From positions 124,001 through 188,000 of the forward strand of contig JAFZIP010000013.1 of assembly GCA_017554325.1 (NCBI GenBank): a DNA stretch of 64,000 nt, read 5' to 3'. How positions within the stretch are numbered: the first letter of the stretch is position 1; each line of letters begins with the position of its first letter. Below are positions 27,391 through 34,726 of the stretch, in pieces. The notes under the pieces are model-generated. The model ran no database searches. It had not been told where the DNA came from and worked only from the letters and a program-made list of their open reading frames with translations. The DNA is from Bacteroidales bacterium (lineage in GTDB: Bacteria > Bacteroidota > Bacteroidia > Bacteroidales > WCHB1-69). The translations under genes were made by a program, and so were the position numbers.

Positions 27391-28333
27391 TAGATTCCAG
27401 TTGGAAAAGATGTCGCAGAAGACCGGTTTTGTCCGCGACAATTTGGAAAAAGTGTATCGGTTGATTGATGTTCTCTCTTTCCTCAACCAAGATGAACTCC
27501 TCAGTCAGAAGTTGGCTCTGAAAGGAGGAACAGCCATCAATCTGACCATATTCGATATGCCGCGTCTGTCTGTGGATATTGACTTGGATTACGATCACCA
27601 TTGCACACGGGAGGAGATGCTGGAAGAGAGACCGTTGATAACCGACACCATCCAACGGTATATGTCTCTCAATGGTTATGCTCTTCACCCTGGCACCAAG
27701 ACCCAACACTCATTAGATTCGTGGGTATATATGTACACTAATGCAGGCGGCAATCGTGACAACATCAAGATAGAGATAAACTATATGATGCGTAATCACA
27801 TTTTGCAAATAGTGGAATCTAACGTTACTATAGCAGAACTACCTGCTTTTACAGTCAGGACACTCCATCCGCCCGAATTGTTCGCCAGCAAAATCAAGGC
27901 TTTTGTGGAAAGACACACATGCAGGGACCTTTACGATGTGTACCAGATGGTGAACAGGGGTTTGGCACGGGATTTTGACCACGACTTGCTCCGCAAGATG
28001 GTGTTGTTTTATTTGGCCGTGGGCGGCTCCGACATGACACAAGTGAAGTACGACCTTTCTTTTTGTGACACAATAGGATATCCGCAGATTCGTGCAACCC
28101 TGATCCCGATGCTTCGGAAATCTGAAAAGTTTGATTTTGAAGAAGCCAAGTGGGTCGTGTCGTCATTCTTGACGGAATTGCTTGACTTCTCCGATCAGGA
28201 GAAGCGGTTTGTTGAAGAATTCAATACCGGTCACTACACTCCCAACTTGCTCTTTGACGATTCCACCATCATCGAACGAGTGGAAAGCCATCCGATGGCA
28301 ATATGGAAGATTCATCACTTGGCGAAGAAATGA
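27377..28333 (+). CDS. abiEii: AbiEii-family nucleotidyltransferase toxin
   Basis: 318 residues. The nucleotidyltransferase core shows LALKGGTAINL (Gly50-Gly51-Thr52) and LSVDIDLDYDH (Asp67, Asp69, Asp71), matching motif I of the AbiEii/AbiGii family. Further on, RTLHPPELFASKIKAFVERHTCRDLYDVY is the conserved helical segment with the K...RD(L/I)YD signature. Known members block growth on phage infection, and some nucleotidylate tRNA. Translationally coupled to abiEi through a 14-nt overlap. No frame disruption is visible, so the pair is probably functional. Confidence 0.9.
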   Translation: MSIFDRFQLEKMSQKTGFVRDNLEKVYRLIDVLSFLNQDELLSQKLALKGGTAINLTIFDMPRLSVDIDLDYDHHCTREEMLEERPLITDTIQRYMSLNGYALHPGTKTQHSLDSWVYMYTNAGGNRDNIKIEINYMMRNHILQIVESNVTIAELPAFTVRTLHPPELFASKIKAFVERHTCRDLYDVYQMVNRGLARDFDHDLLRKMVLFYLAVGGSDMTQVKYDLSFCDTIGYPQIRATLIPMLRKSEKFDFEEAKWVVSSFLTELLDFSDQEKRFVEEFNTGHYTPNLLFDDSTIIERVESHPMAIWKIHHLAKK

Positions 28334-28906
28334 AATAACCCTACTCAGCGATATATCAATTTATGATGTCCCCACGGTCAGCAGCGTAACTTTTCCTCAA
28401 CTTGTGGAAGATTTCTACTTTATTGATAGGTAATGCCATATCTCGTCTCTTTTCAAGAAACGCAAAGATACTCCTTTTTCAGATATTCTGTAGGGTGTAT
28501 GGTTGTGATGACTCAGCCCAATTCGCCCAACAGTCCTACGCGGCGGTATGTGCTCACGGAGGAGGAACGGAAGTTGCTCGAATGATTCGTTGTCGTTTGT
28601 GTAACAGGGTCTTTTATTTTTACATTTGAGATACAAGACTATCTGCGGAAATGATGGAATATTGGATTCCAAATTTTTTGGCTATTCCTTTCCGTGAAGG
28701 ATAGTTGAACAAATTTTCCAGAATCTTCACCCCGTGCATTTTTCCCCCTAAAAAAATGCACCGAAACAATAAGAAGGCATCATTCTGCCAACCCATACAC
28801 AGTGTGTTTATTTAACTAATTGTGCGTGTTTTGCTGGCATTCATTTATTTGCAAGGTAATTAAAAGAATACAAACAGCTGCACAATATGGGTGATAACGG
28901 AGAAAT
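28334..28906. other. gene-poor right part of the island with ORF remnants
   Basis: 573 bp with no intact gene. On the minus strand a TATCTTTG box (28463-28470) precedes a 27-residue ORF (28356-28439, MALPINKVEIFHKLRKSYAA...). On the plus strand a 25-codon ORF starts at 28508 (MTQPNSPNSPTRRYVL). Both look like truncated gene starts left by deletions. Nothing recognisable as an integrase was found. Confidence 0.35.
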
Positions 28907-28927
28907 GAGTCTCGTCCGGTCCGCCAA
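28907..28927 (+). other. attachment-site repeat, right
   Basis: Exact copy of the 21-bp tRNA-Asp 3' end at 26434-26454, without the rest of a tRNA. Confidence 0.75.
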
Positions 28928-28931
28928 AAAA

Positions 28932-28967
28932 GTAGAGACGTGCTATAGCGCGTCTCTACTTTTTTTT
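28932..28967. terminator. terminator hairpin, probably the original tRNA-Asp terminator
   Basis: GTAGAGACG and CGTCTCTAC flank TGCTATAGCG, followed by eight T on the plus strand. It lies directly after the right attachment repeat and just beyond the 3' end of the convergent gene at 28969-30462. Confidence 0.8.
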
Positions 28968-28968
28968 G

Positions 28969-30462
28969 TCACTTTCTGATTTCCTCGATGAAGTTGTCAC
29001 TATTGCGGTGGTTGATGATATACACCGCATCGTCAGTCACCCTCAGCAACTGATCGAAATATTCACCCATGGTAAACGGCACATTCGGGCCAGGATTCCT
29101 GATGATTTTGGGACTAAAATGCAGATCGTCATCCAATGTGCCCAAGACCAGACAACGTTCATTCAACTTAGGGGCGAACAGCACTTTCCACTCGCGCTTG
29201 GGACCACCCGTGTAGTTCGACACCTGACCGTTAAACAGCAGCCTTATCCCTCCGTCCCATTCGAACGCGACAGGCAAATCCTCGTGATTGTTCCCAATGC
29301 TTTGAGTGCCGAATGGTCGCGTTTCAAATGTCAAAGGTTCCAACTCTTTGTCAAACAGATAGAGGTAGAGATTTTTGTGATCATTATAGGCCGTGACCGA
29401 GTTGCCATACGAGGAAAGGATGTACCGATGTCGGTGAGCCAACACCAAAACACGCCCATCCTGCAAAGACAAAATCTGATACGGTTTGAAAGCGAGACTG
29501 TTCTCATTGTAAAAGTCGAAGTCATAGGTGACTCCCTCCGGCAAATCAGGGATTTCCACTTCATAAATGCCAAATTTGGCCACCTCTCCGGTATTGTCCA
29601 AAACAATCATCCCTACGCCGTCTTTTGCAGCACCGAACATCATCAGACGCTGATCGGCAAGCAATTCTGCATGCATGTTGTGCATACCCTCCATATCTTC
29701 CTCCATTTGCATGGGCTTGTATTGTTGGTCTGTAGTAACCGTGACATACTGTAAAGTCTCTTTTTGATCAATATAATAATGCTCTTCCACATAAACGGTA
29801 CCGTCATTGGCAAGGTATCCCTTCACGACATGCGGGAAATTCCCCTTGATTCTTTCCCGTGTATGGGCAACCTCATGCCCATCGACACCACACACCATCA
29901 CATCAAGGGTATATTCTTCAGCATTATTATTCGTTGGTCTCAAGTAGGTCAGATAGGCGAGTTTCTGGCCGTCAGATGAGCGTAAGACACGGAATAAATT
30001 GTATCTTGTGCTTTCGACAGGCACAGAATACGTCACATTGGGCGCAATTTTACCTTTCTTTTTGTTCATGACAGGGAATGCGTATTGGAAGAAATCCACA
30101 CATTTGTTCTTTTTGTTGAATGATGAACCTACCAGCACCACCTTGTCATCTGCCATAAAGGCTGTGGAAAAACCGTAGTCTTCGTCAAACTCATGCTCAA
30201 CAACAACGGAACGGCTCCTTTTGTCATATACAGTGACAAAAAATTCGTCATCTTCACCATAATTGCTCTTGTCCACTGCATAAAAGTAAATATTGTTGTC
30301 ATCCTCACCCAAGACAGTAATCCTGGCTCCGTCATCCATTCCTATTTCGGGTCCTTTGGTCGTGATATGCTGGGCATTGCCAACAAAAAATGAAGTCAAG
30401 AAAACGAGGATGAACAAAAATGCACTTTTAACACGCTGTTTTTCAGAAAATAGTATATCCAT
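28969..30462 (-). CDS. secreted protein of unknown function, probably beta-propeller
   Basis: 497 residues with a signal peptide (SAFLFILVFLTSFFVGNAQ). The mature part is rich in repeating beta segments with the pattern of propeller blades (DKVVLVGSSFNKKNKCVDFF, DGTVYVEEHYYIDQ, DGRVLVLAHRHRYILSSYG). No catalytic motif or sorting domain was recognised. It is transcribed alone, with a TAATTTTG box 99 nt upstream and the shared hairpin terminator at its 3' end. The island inserted beside its 3' end without touching the coding region. Confidence 0.75.
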   Translation of the reverse strand: MDILFSEKQRVKSAFLFILVFLTSFFVGNAQHITTKGPEIGMDDGARITVLGEDDNNIYFYAVDKSNYGEDDEFFVTVYDKRSRSVVVEHEFDEDYGFSTAFMADDKVVLVGSSFNKKNKCVDFFQYAFPVMNKKKGKIAPNVTYSVPVESTRYNLFRVLRSSDGQKLAYLTYLRPTNNNAEEYTLDVMVCGVDGHEVAHTRERIKGNFPHVVKGYLANDGTVYVEEHYYIDQKETLQYVTVTTDQQYKPMQMEEDMEGMHNMHAELLADQRLMMFGAAKDGVGMIVLDNTGEVAKFGIYEVEIPDLPEGVTYDFDFYNENSLAFKPYQILSLQDGRVLVLAHRHRYILSSYGNSVTAYNDHKNLYLYLFDKELEPLTFETRPFGTQSIGNNHEDLPVAFEWDGGIRLLFNGQVSNYTGGPKREWKVLFAPKLNERCLVLGTLDDDLHFSPKIIRNPGPNVPFTMGEYFDQLLRVTDDAVYIINHRNSDNFIEEIRK

Positions 30463-30560
30463 AGTGTGTTGTAAGGGAGGACTTTTAATTTCACTTCTTT
30501 CTGTTGCTGCCGACTATGATGTAAAGTCCATTAATCATCAAAACAGGCAAGCAACGCTGC

Positions 30561-30568
30561 AAAATTAC
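30561..30568 (-). promoter_or_regulatory. -7 promoter box of the 28969-30462 gene
   Basis: TAATTTTG followed by CAGCG on the minus strand, consistent with TAnnTTTG. Confidence 0.55.
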
Positions 30569-30670
30569 ATAAAATATTTTGGATGACATTATGAAGTGCT
30601 GCTTTCTTGGTTGGATTATGTCGGTATCGTTTATAGTCTTTTTTATGCTGACTGGAGGGGTATAGTTTTT

Positions 30671-30931
30671 TCATTCTATATCAAGTGCTTTAAAAAGGTC
30701 CTCTACGCTACCATAAACTTCATCTGTAGGATAATCTTTACGATTCATTGCCTCTTCGATGGCGGCTTTGGTGGCGGCATTGGGTTCGTGGTACACAACA
30801 TCCAGTAAAACGCTTTTCACATAGTTGTTGAGCGTTCTGTTTTCACGCGCTGCATTCCGTTTCAATAATTCCAATAAATCTGCTCTAAAGCGGAAAGATA
30901 CTGGTTTTCTGATGATTGCTGTCGGTTCCAT
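30671..30931 (-). CDS. orphan RHH/RelB-like antitoxin
   Basis: 86 residues from the ATG at 30931: MEPTAIIRKPVSFRFRADLL, then ELLKRNAARENRTLNNYVKS. This is a ribbon-helix-helix DNA-binding fold (one strand, then helices with the NRTLNNYV turn) followed by an acidic, flexible C-terminus of the kind that wraps a toxin. No toxin gene is adjacent on either side. The longer form from 30970 would start inside the palindromic operator, so 30931 is preferred. Known relatives in Bacteroides are annotated as antitoxins or toxin-antitoxin system proteins; the partner is unknown. Confidence 0.7.
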   Translation of the reverse strand: MEPTAIIRKPVSFRFRADLLELLKRNAARENRTLNNYVKSVLLDVVYHEPNAATKAAIEEAMNRKDYPTDEVYGSVEDLFKALDIE

Positions 30932-30945
30932 AGCTGTATTTGTTT

Positions 30946-30973
30946 GTATTACATTTGCATGCAAATGCAATAC
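30946..30973. promoter_or_regulatory. probable operator palindrome of the antitoxin gene
   Basis: A 28-bp near-perfect palindrome: GTATT...AATAC around the perfect core CATTTGCATGCAAATG (30952-30967). It ends 15 nt upstream of the ATG. RHH proteins commonly repress their own promoter by binding such sites. Confidence 0.6.
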
Positions 30974-30988
30974 TTTTCTGAATACGTT

Positions 30989-32110
30989 TCACTCTCCCAA
31001 CAAAATCTGATAAAAAATCTTCACGCCTACCGGCACAAGTTCATCTGGAAAATCAAAGTTTTGATGGTGCAAGGGCGGCTGGCTTTCGCCGGAGCCGAGG
31101 CCGAACAGCGCGCCGTCGTAGTGCTGCGTCAGCAGGCCAAAGTCCTCGCCCCAGGAGAAAGGAACCTCCTTGTTAACGTATGGCAAGCCGCATTGTTGGG
31201 CGGCATTCCGGATGCTCTCCACGGCATCCTTGTGGTTTTTGGCAGCGGCGAAGTACTCTTTCCAAACGATGCTGCTACTTAACCCTTCCGTTTGGGCGAC
31301 CTCTTGCTCCACTACTTGCAACAGCTCCGCTTTCGTGCGCTGGAGCAAGTCATCGTCTTTGGCACGCAACGTGAACCGGAGCACGCCATGGCCGGCGGTC
31401 ACCCCGTAGGCCTGCTCCCCGACCTTGAACTCCACCAATGTCAACAGCCGGAAGTCCTCCGCCCGCATGTCGTACTGGTTCATGGCCAGCAACCGGTCGG
31501 TGATGGCCCTGGCGGCCGGATATGGACTTACCGCCTTCAATGGCTCCGCCGCATGCGCCGTGCGCCCGTGCAGTTCTACGTCGCAACTGACGACCGAACA
31601 GGTGAAACTGTCCTCTTTGCAGATGACACTGCCCAGCGGCTCGCCCGGGATGTTGTGCAAGGCATAGACCTTGCCGGGCTTGTATTTTTCCAAAATGCCC
31701 GTCTCCAACAGCTGCGCGGCACCTTCGCCCGTTTCCTCCGCGGCTTGGAAGAAGAGTAGCACGCGGCCCTTTACCAGCGGGTGCAGATGCAGTTGCTCGG
31801 CAAGCCCCAACAGGATGGTGGCGTGGCCGTCGTGGCCGCACTTGTGCGCTACGCCTGGCGTGTGCGAGGCGTACGGAAGATCCAGCGTCTCCGGCACGCG
31901 CACCGCGTCAAAATCCCCACGTATCAAAGTGGTTTCGCCGCCCGGACCGAAGTCGTAAACCGCCAACAAATTCTTGCTGTTCTTGAAAACGTGAATATGC
32001 GTGGGCTCAAAGGTGGCCAAACTGTCGATGATGAACCGCTGCGTGTTGACCTCTGCGCCGGAGGGCTCCGCCAATTGATGCAATTGATGCCGAATATCGT
32101 TGTAATTCAT
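30989..32110 (-). CDS. M20-family amidohydrolase
   Basis: 373 residues from the ATG at 32110 (MNYNDIRHQLHQLAEP). Metal-binding motifs of the M20D amidohydrolases are present: HKCGHDGHATILLG near residue 90 and FFQAAEETGEGAAQLL near residue 120. A bacterial exopeptidase dimerisation domain follows (about 180-285), and SGESQPPLHHQNFDFPDE near the C-terminus supplies the last metal ligand. Family members remove acyl groups from amino acids (hippurate, N-acetyl amino acids) or hydrolyse short amides; the substrate cannot be told here. Its 3' end lies 16 nt beyond the antitoxin operator palindrome. Confidence 0.85.
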   Translation of the reverse strand: MNYNDIRHQLHQLAEPSGAEVNTQRFIIDSLATFEPTHIHVFKNSKNLLAVYDFGPGGETTLIRGDFDAVRVPETLDLPYASHTPGVAHKCGHDGHATILLGLAEQLHLHPLVKGRVLLFFQAAEETGEGAAQLLETGILEKYKPGKVYALHNIPGEPLGSVICKEDSFTCSVVSCDVELHGRTAHAAEPLKAVSPYPAARAITDRLLAMNQYDMRAEDFRLLTLVEFKVGEQAYGVTAGHGVLRFTLRAKDDDLLQRTKAELLQVVEQEVAQTEGLSSSIVWKEYFAAAKNHKDAVESIRNAAQQCGLPYVNKEVPFSWGEDFGLLTQHYDGALFGLGSGESQPPLHHQNFDFPDELVPVGVKIFYQILLGE

Positions 32111-32132
32111 ATTTTCATTTTTTCGTATTACC

Positions 32133-32168
32133 CTCACCACCATTCCGCTGCTTGCGGCGGAATCCCCA
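32133..32168. repeat. TTCCG-hairpin-CGGAATGG repeat
   Basis: On the minus strand GGGGATTCCGCCGC is followed by AAGCA and GCGGAATGGTGGTG. It is a close relative of 54036-54077 and lies between rlmH and the M20 gene. Confidence 0.65.
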
Positions 32169-32173
32169 AAATA

Positions 32174-32644
32174 TTAATGATGATATGGTTCATTGTGCAA
32201 AATCGTGAAGGCACGGTACAGTTGCTCGGCGAACACCAGCCGCGTCATAATGTGCGGGAAGGTGAGCTGCGACAAGGCCAGCTTGGCGTTGCCGCGCGCA
32301 TAAACCGCCTCTGAAAAACCGTAGGCACCGCCAATGATGAATACCACCGATTTGGCTCCGCTGTTGGCCTGCTGCTGGATGAATTGCGCGAATTTTGCAG
32401 ATGTGTATTCTTTGCCGCGCTCGTCCAACAAAACCACATAGTCGCCCGGTTCCAGTTTCTTAAGGATAAGCTCGCCTTCTTTCTTCTTCTGCTCTTCCTG
32501 GGACAGCGATTTGGTGTTTTTCAGATACGGGATGGCGATGGGCTCATACACGGTGTAGAATTTGATTTTCTGTGTGTATTGCTGGATGGCGGTGTCGAAG
32601 ACATCGCCATCGGTTTTGCCGATCCAGATCAGCTTGATTTTCAT
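32174..32644 (-). CDS. rlmH: 23S rRNA (pseudouridine-1915 N3) methyltransferase
   Basis: A 156-residue SPOUT methyltransferase with the usual RlmH length. Motifs: MKIKLIWIGKT at the N-terminus, YVVLLDERGKEYTSAKFA, the SAM-binding knot VVFIIGGAYGFSEAVY, and LTFPHIMTRLVFAEQLYRAF at the C-terminus. It methylates a pseudouridine in helix 69 of 23S rRNA, the region whose pseudouridines are made by RluD-type enzymes. It lies directly downstream of sufD on the same strand. Confidence 0.96.
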   Translation of the reverse strand: MKIKLIWIGKTDGDVFDTAIQQYTQKIKFYTVYEPIAIPYLKNTKSLSQEEQKKKEGELILKKLEPGDYVVLLDERGKEYTSAKFAQFIQQQANSGAKSVVFIIGGAYGFSEAVYARGNAKLALSQLTFPHIMTRLVFAEQLYRAFTILHNEPYHH

Positions 32645-32653
32645 CGCTGTATT

Positions 32654-33892
32654 TTACAATTTGGTGGGGTCGATGGGGAAGATGAGGCCGCCGTTGTCCG
32701 CGTTGTGGAGCATGCACTGGTCGCAGATGGTGAGCTCGCCGTTCAGGCGGCGTTGCACCATGTCGCTGAGGCGGTCTTTCAGGGCCTGGATATCGACATG
32801 CTGGCAGATCTCGTTGGCAAAAGCGAACATGAGCAGCTTGCGGGCGCTGCGCTCCCCGATACCACGCGTGCGGAGGTAGTACAACGCTTCGTCGTCCAGC
32901 TGTCCGACCGTGGCACCGTGACTGCACTGCACATCGTCGGCGTAAATCTCCAAGAATGGTTGCGTGTTGATTTTTGCCTTGTCGGTGAGCAAAATGTTGC
33001 GGTTGGTCTGGAAGGCGTTGGTGCGCTGTGCGTCGGGCTGCACCACCACATGGCCGTGGAAAGTGGCCTCCGCCTCGTCGTCCATGATGCCCTTGTAGAG
33101 CTGGAAACTCTTGCAGTCGGGGCAGTTGTGGCTCACCTTGATGCGGTTTTCGCACTGCTGCGTCTTATCGACCAGATAGAGACCATACAGCTGCGCTTCG
33201 GCAAATGGCTCATTGAGGTTTACGTGGATGTCGTTGCACACGTAGCCGGCGTTGAAGGTGATGGCGTTGGAGTGGAAGAAGGATTCCGCGCACTGGTTGA
33301 CGTACAAGTGGTTGAACAGCAAGGATTCTGCCTCTTTGTTCTCCGTCTTGTAGTAATGCAGTCGGGCCTGCTTGTTGAGGGTGATGGCGGTCACGACGTT
33401 CAGGAATGTCTTGCCGTATTTCGTGGAATCATCACATTGGATGACAGACAATTCCGCATTCTCTCCGAGATGGATGAGGTGGCGGTTCTGTACCAGCAGG
33501 TCCTCGCGGGAGTTGACAAGCGACACAATCTGGAAGGGTTTCTCCACTTTGACGTTGTCGGGCACATACAGGAAGATGCCGTCGGTGAACTGCTCTTGGT
33601 TGGAGAGGGTGAGCTCGTCTTGAACGTGGTCTTTCAGCGGTTGCAGGCTCGCCTGCACCAGTTCGGGATATTGTGCCATGGCGGCTTTCAGGCTGCCGGC
33701 GATGACTCCGTCGGGATAGATGGTCAGCTGCGAGTCTTTGTGCACGTACCAGCCATTGAGCAGCGGCAGCATCACAGAGCCCATGTTGGCCACCTGGCAG
33801 GTGAAGTACTCCTCCACGGGCTGATAAGGGTCGGGCTGAAGCTGCAGACGGTAGTTTTTCAGCTGTTGGGTATATTCTGCAAAAGACTTCAT
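32654..33892 (-). CDS. sufD: Fe-S cluster assembly protein SufD
   Basis: 412 residues of the SufB/SufD beta-helix family. Diagnostic stretches: PFQIVSLVNSREDLLVQNRH, FLEIYADDVQCSHGATVGQL and EALYYLRTRGIGERSARKLL. SufD forms the SufBC2D scaffold on which Fe-S clusters are assembled. The start codon follows the sufC stop with no gap. The Cys-His context SHGATVGQLDDEALYYLR near the C-terminus is the usual SufD signature. SufB is not in the window. Confidence 0.94.
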   Translation of the reverse strand: MKSFAEYTQQLKNYRLQLQPDPYQPVEEYFTCQVANMGSVMLPLLNGWYVHKDSQLTIYPDGVIAGSLKAAMAQYPELVQASLQPLKDHVQDELTLSNQEQFTDGIFLYVPDNVKVEKPFQIVSLVNSREDLLVQNRHLIHLGENAELSVIQCDDSTKYGKTFLNVVTAITLNKQARLHYYKTENKEAESLLFNHLYVNQCAESFFHSNAITFNAGYVCNDIHVNLNEPFAEAQLYGLYLVDKTQQCENRIKVSHNCPDCKSFQLYKGIMDDEAEATFHGHVVVQPDAQRTNAFQTNRNILLTDKAKINTQPFLEIYADDVQCSHGATVGQLDDEALYYLRTRGIGERSARKLLMFAFANEICQHVDIQALKDRLSDMVQRRLNGELTICDQCMLHNADNGGLIFPIDPTKL

Positions 33893-34657
33893 TTAGCTGA
33901 GTTTATGTTGTTCATACTCTTCTTTGATCCAGTCGTAGCCGCGTTTCTCCAGCTCCAGGGCCAGCTCTTTCGGGCCGGTTTTCACTATCTTGCCGTCAAA
34001 CAGCACGTGCACCACATCGGGCACAATGTAGTCGAGCAGGCGCTGGTAGTGCGTGATGACGATAGTGGCGTTGTCTTGGTTCTTCAGCTGGTTGACGCCG
34101 TTGGCCACGATACGGAGTGCGTCAATGTCCAGACCGGAGTCCGTCTCATCCAGGATGGAGAGCGTGGGCTCAAGCATGGCCATTTGGAAAATCTCGTTGC
34201 GTTTCTTCTCGCCGCCGGAAAAGCCCTCGTTCACGGAGCGGTTGCTGAGTTTCTCGGTCAGTTCCACCACTTTCTTCTTCTCATTCATCAGCTTGAGGAA
34301 CTGGGCGCCGTTCAGCGGGTCGAGGCCGCGGTATTGGCGGATTTCGTTTAGCGCGGTGCGCATGAAGTTGGCGATGCTCACGCCCGGAATCTCCACAGGA
34401 TATTGGAATCCGATGAAGATGCCCTCGCGGGCGCGGTCCTCGATGCTCAAATCCATCAGGTTTTTGCCCTTGTAAATGATCTTGCCTTCGGTGACTTCAT
34501 AACCCTCCTTGCCGGCAATGACGGAGGCTAACGTGCTCTTGCCCGTGCCGTTGGGACCCATGATGGCGTGTACTTCGCCCGCGTGAACTTCCAGGTTCAC
34601 ACCTTTCAATATTTCTCTTCCTTTGATGGAAACGTGCAGGTTTTCAATCTTTAACAT
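33893..34657 (-). CDS. sufC: Fe-S cluster assembly ATPase SufC
   Basis: 254 residues from the ATG at 34657. ABC-type ATPase with Walker A GPNGTGKSTLASVIAG, signature SGGEKKRNEIFQM (the SufC variant of LSGGQ) and Walker B LSILDETDSGLDIDAL. It energises the SufBCD scaffold. An alternative TTG start at 34669 lies almost on the expected transcription start and is less likely. It is immediately upstream of sufD, and divergent from the helicase gene. No sufB precedes it, unlike the usual sufBCDS order. Confidence 0.95.
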   Translation of the reverse strand: MLKIENLHVSIKGREILKGVNLEVHAGEVHAIMGPNGTGKSTLASVIAGKEGYEVTEGKIIYKGKNLMDLSIEDRAREGIFIGFQYPVEIPGVSIANFMRTALNEIRQYRGLDPLNGAQFLKLMNEKKKVVELTEKLSNRSVNEGFSGGEKKRNEIFQMAMLEPTLSILDETDSGLDIDALRIVANGVNQLKNQDNATIVITHYQRLLDYIVPDVVHVLFDGKIVKTGPKELALELEKRGYDWIKEEYEQHKLS

Positions 34658-34678
34658 GATGTTGCTCAATTAGGGGTG

Positions 34679-34706
34679 CAAAGATAGTATTTTTGTGCTA
34701 TCTTTG
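34679..34706. promoter_or_regulatory. back-to-back -7 boxes for sufC and the helicase gene
   Basis: TATCTTTG on the minus strand (34679-34686) faces sufC, and TATCTTTG on the plus strand (34699-34706) faces the gene at 34727. Only 12 bp separate the two boxes, so the two promoters overlap and polymerases should compete. Confidence 0.6.
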
Positions 34707-34726
34707 CGTTCTCAAAAACCAATCCT

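Larger units (their letters stand above)
26434..28927 (+). mobile_element. tRNA-Asp-inserted mini-island carrying AbiE, no integrase
   Basis: About 2.5 kb bounded by the 21-bp direct repeat of the tRNA-Asp 3' end. Contents in order: a terminator palindrome, the abiEi-abiEii pair, and about 570 bp without an intact gene. No integrase or excisionase is present, so it is a remnant of a larger element or is mobilised in trans. Both boundary repeats are followed by a GTAGAGACG-type hairpin terminator. Insertion by site-specific recombination is inferred from the repeat geometry. Confidence 0.7.

Noticed and set aside
28415..28672. 85-codon minus-strand open frame in the island as an integrase remnant
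   Set aside because: No tyrosine-recombinase motif (R...HxxR...Y) is visible.
32384..34351. 655-codon plus-strand open frame
   Set aside because: It lies opposite rlmH, sufD and sufC, which have strong motifs; the plus-strand product has none.
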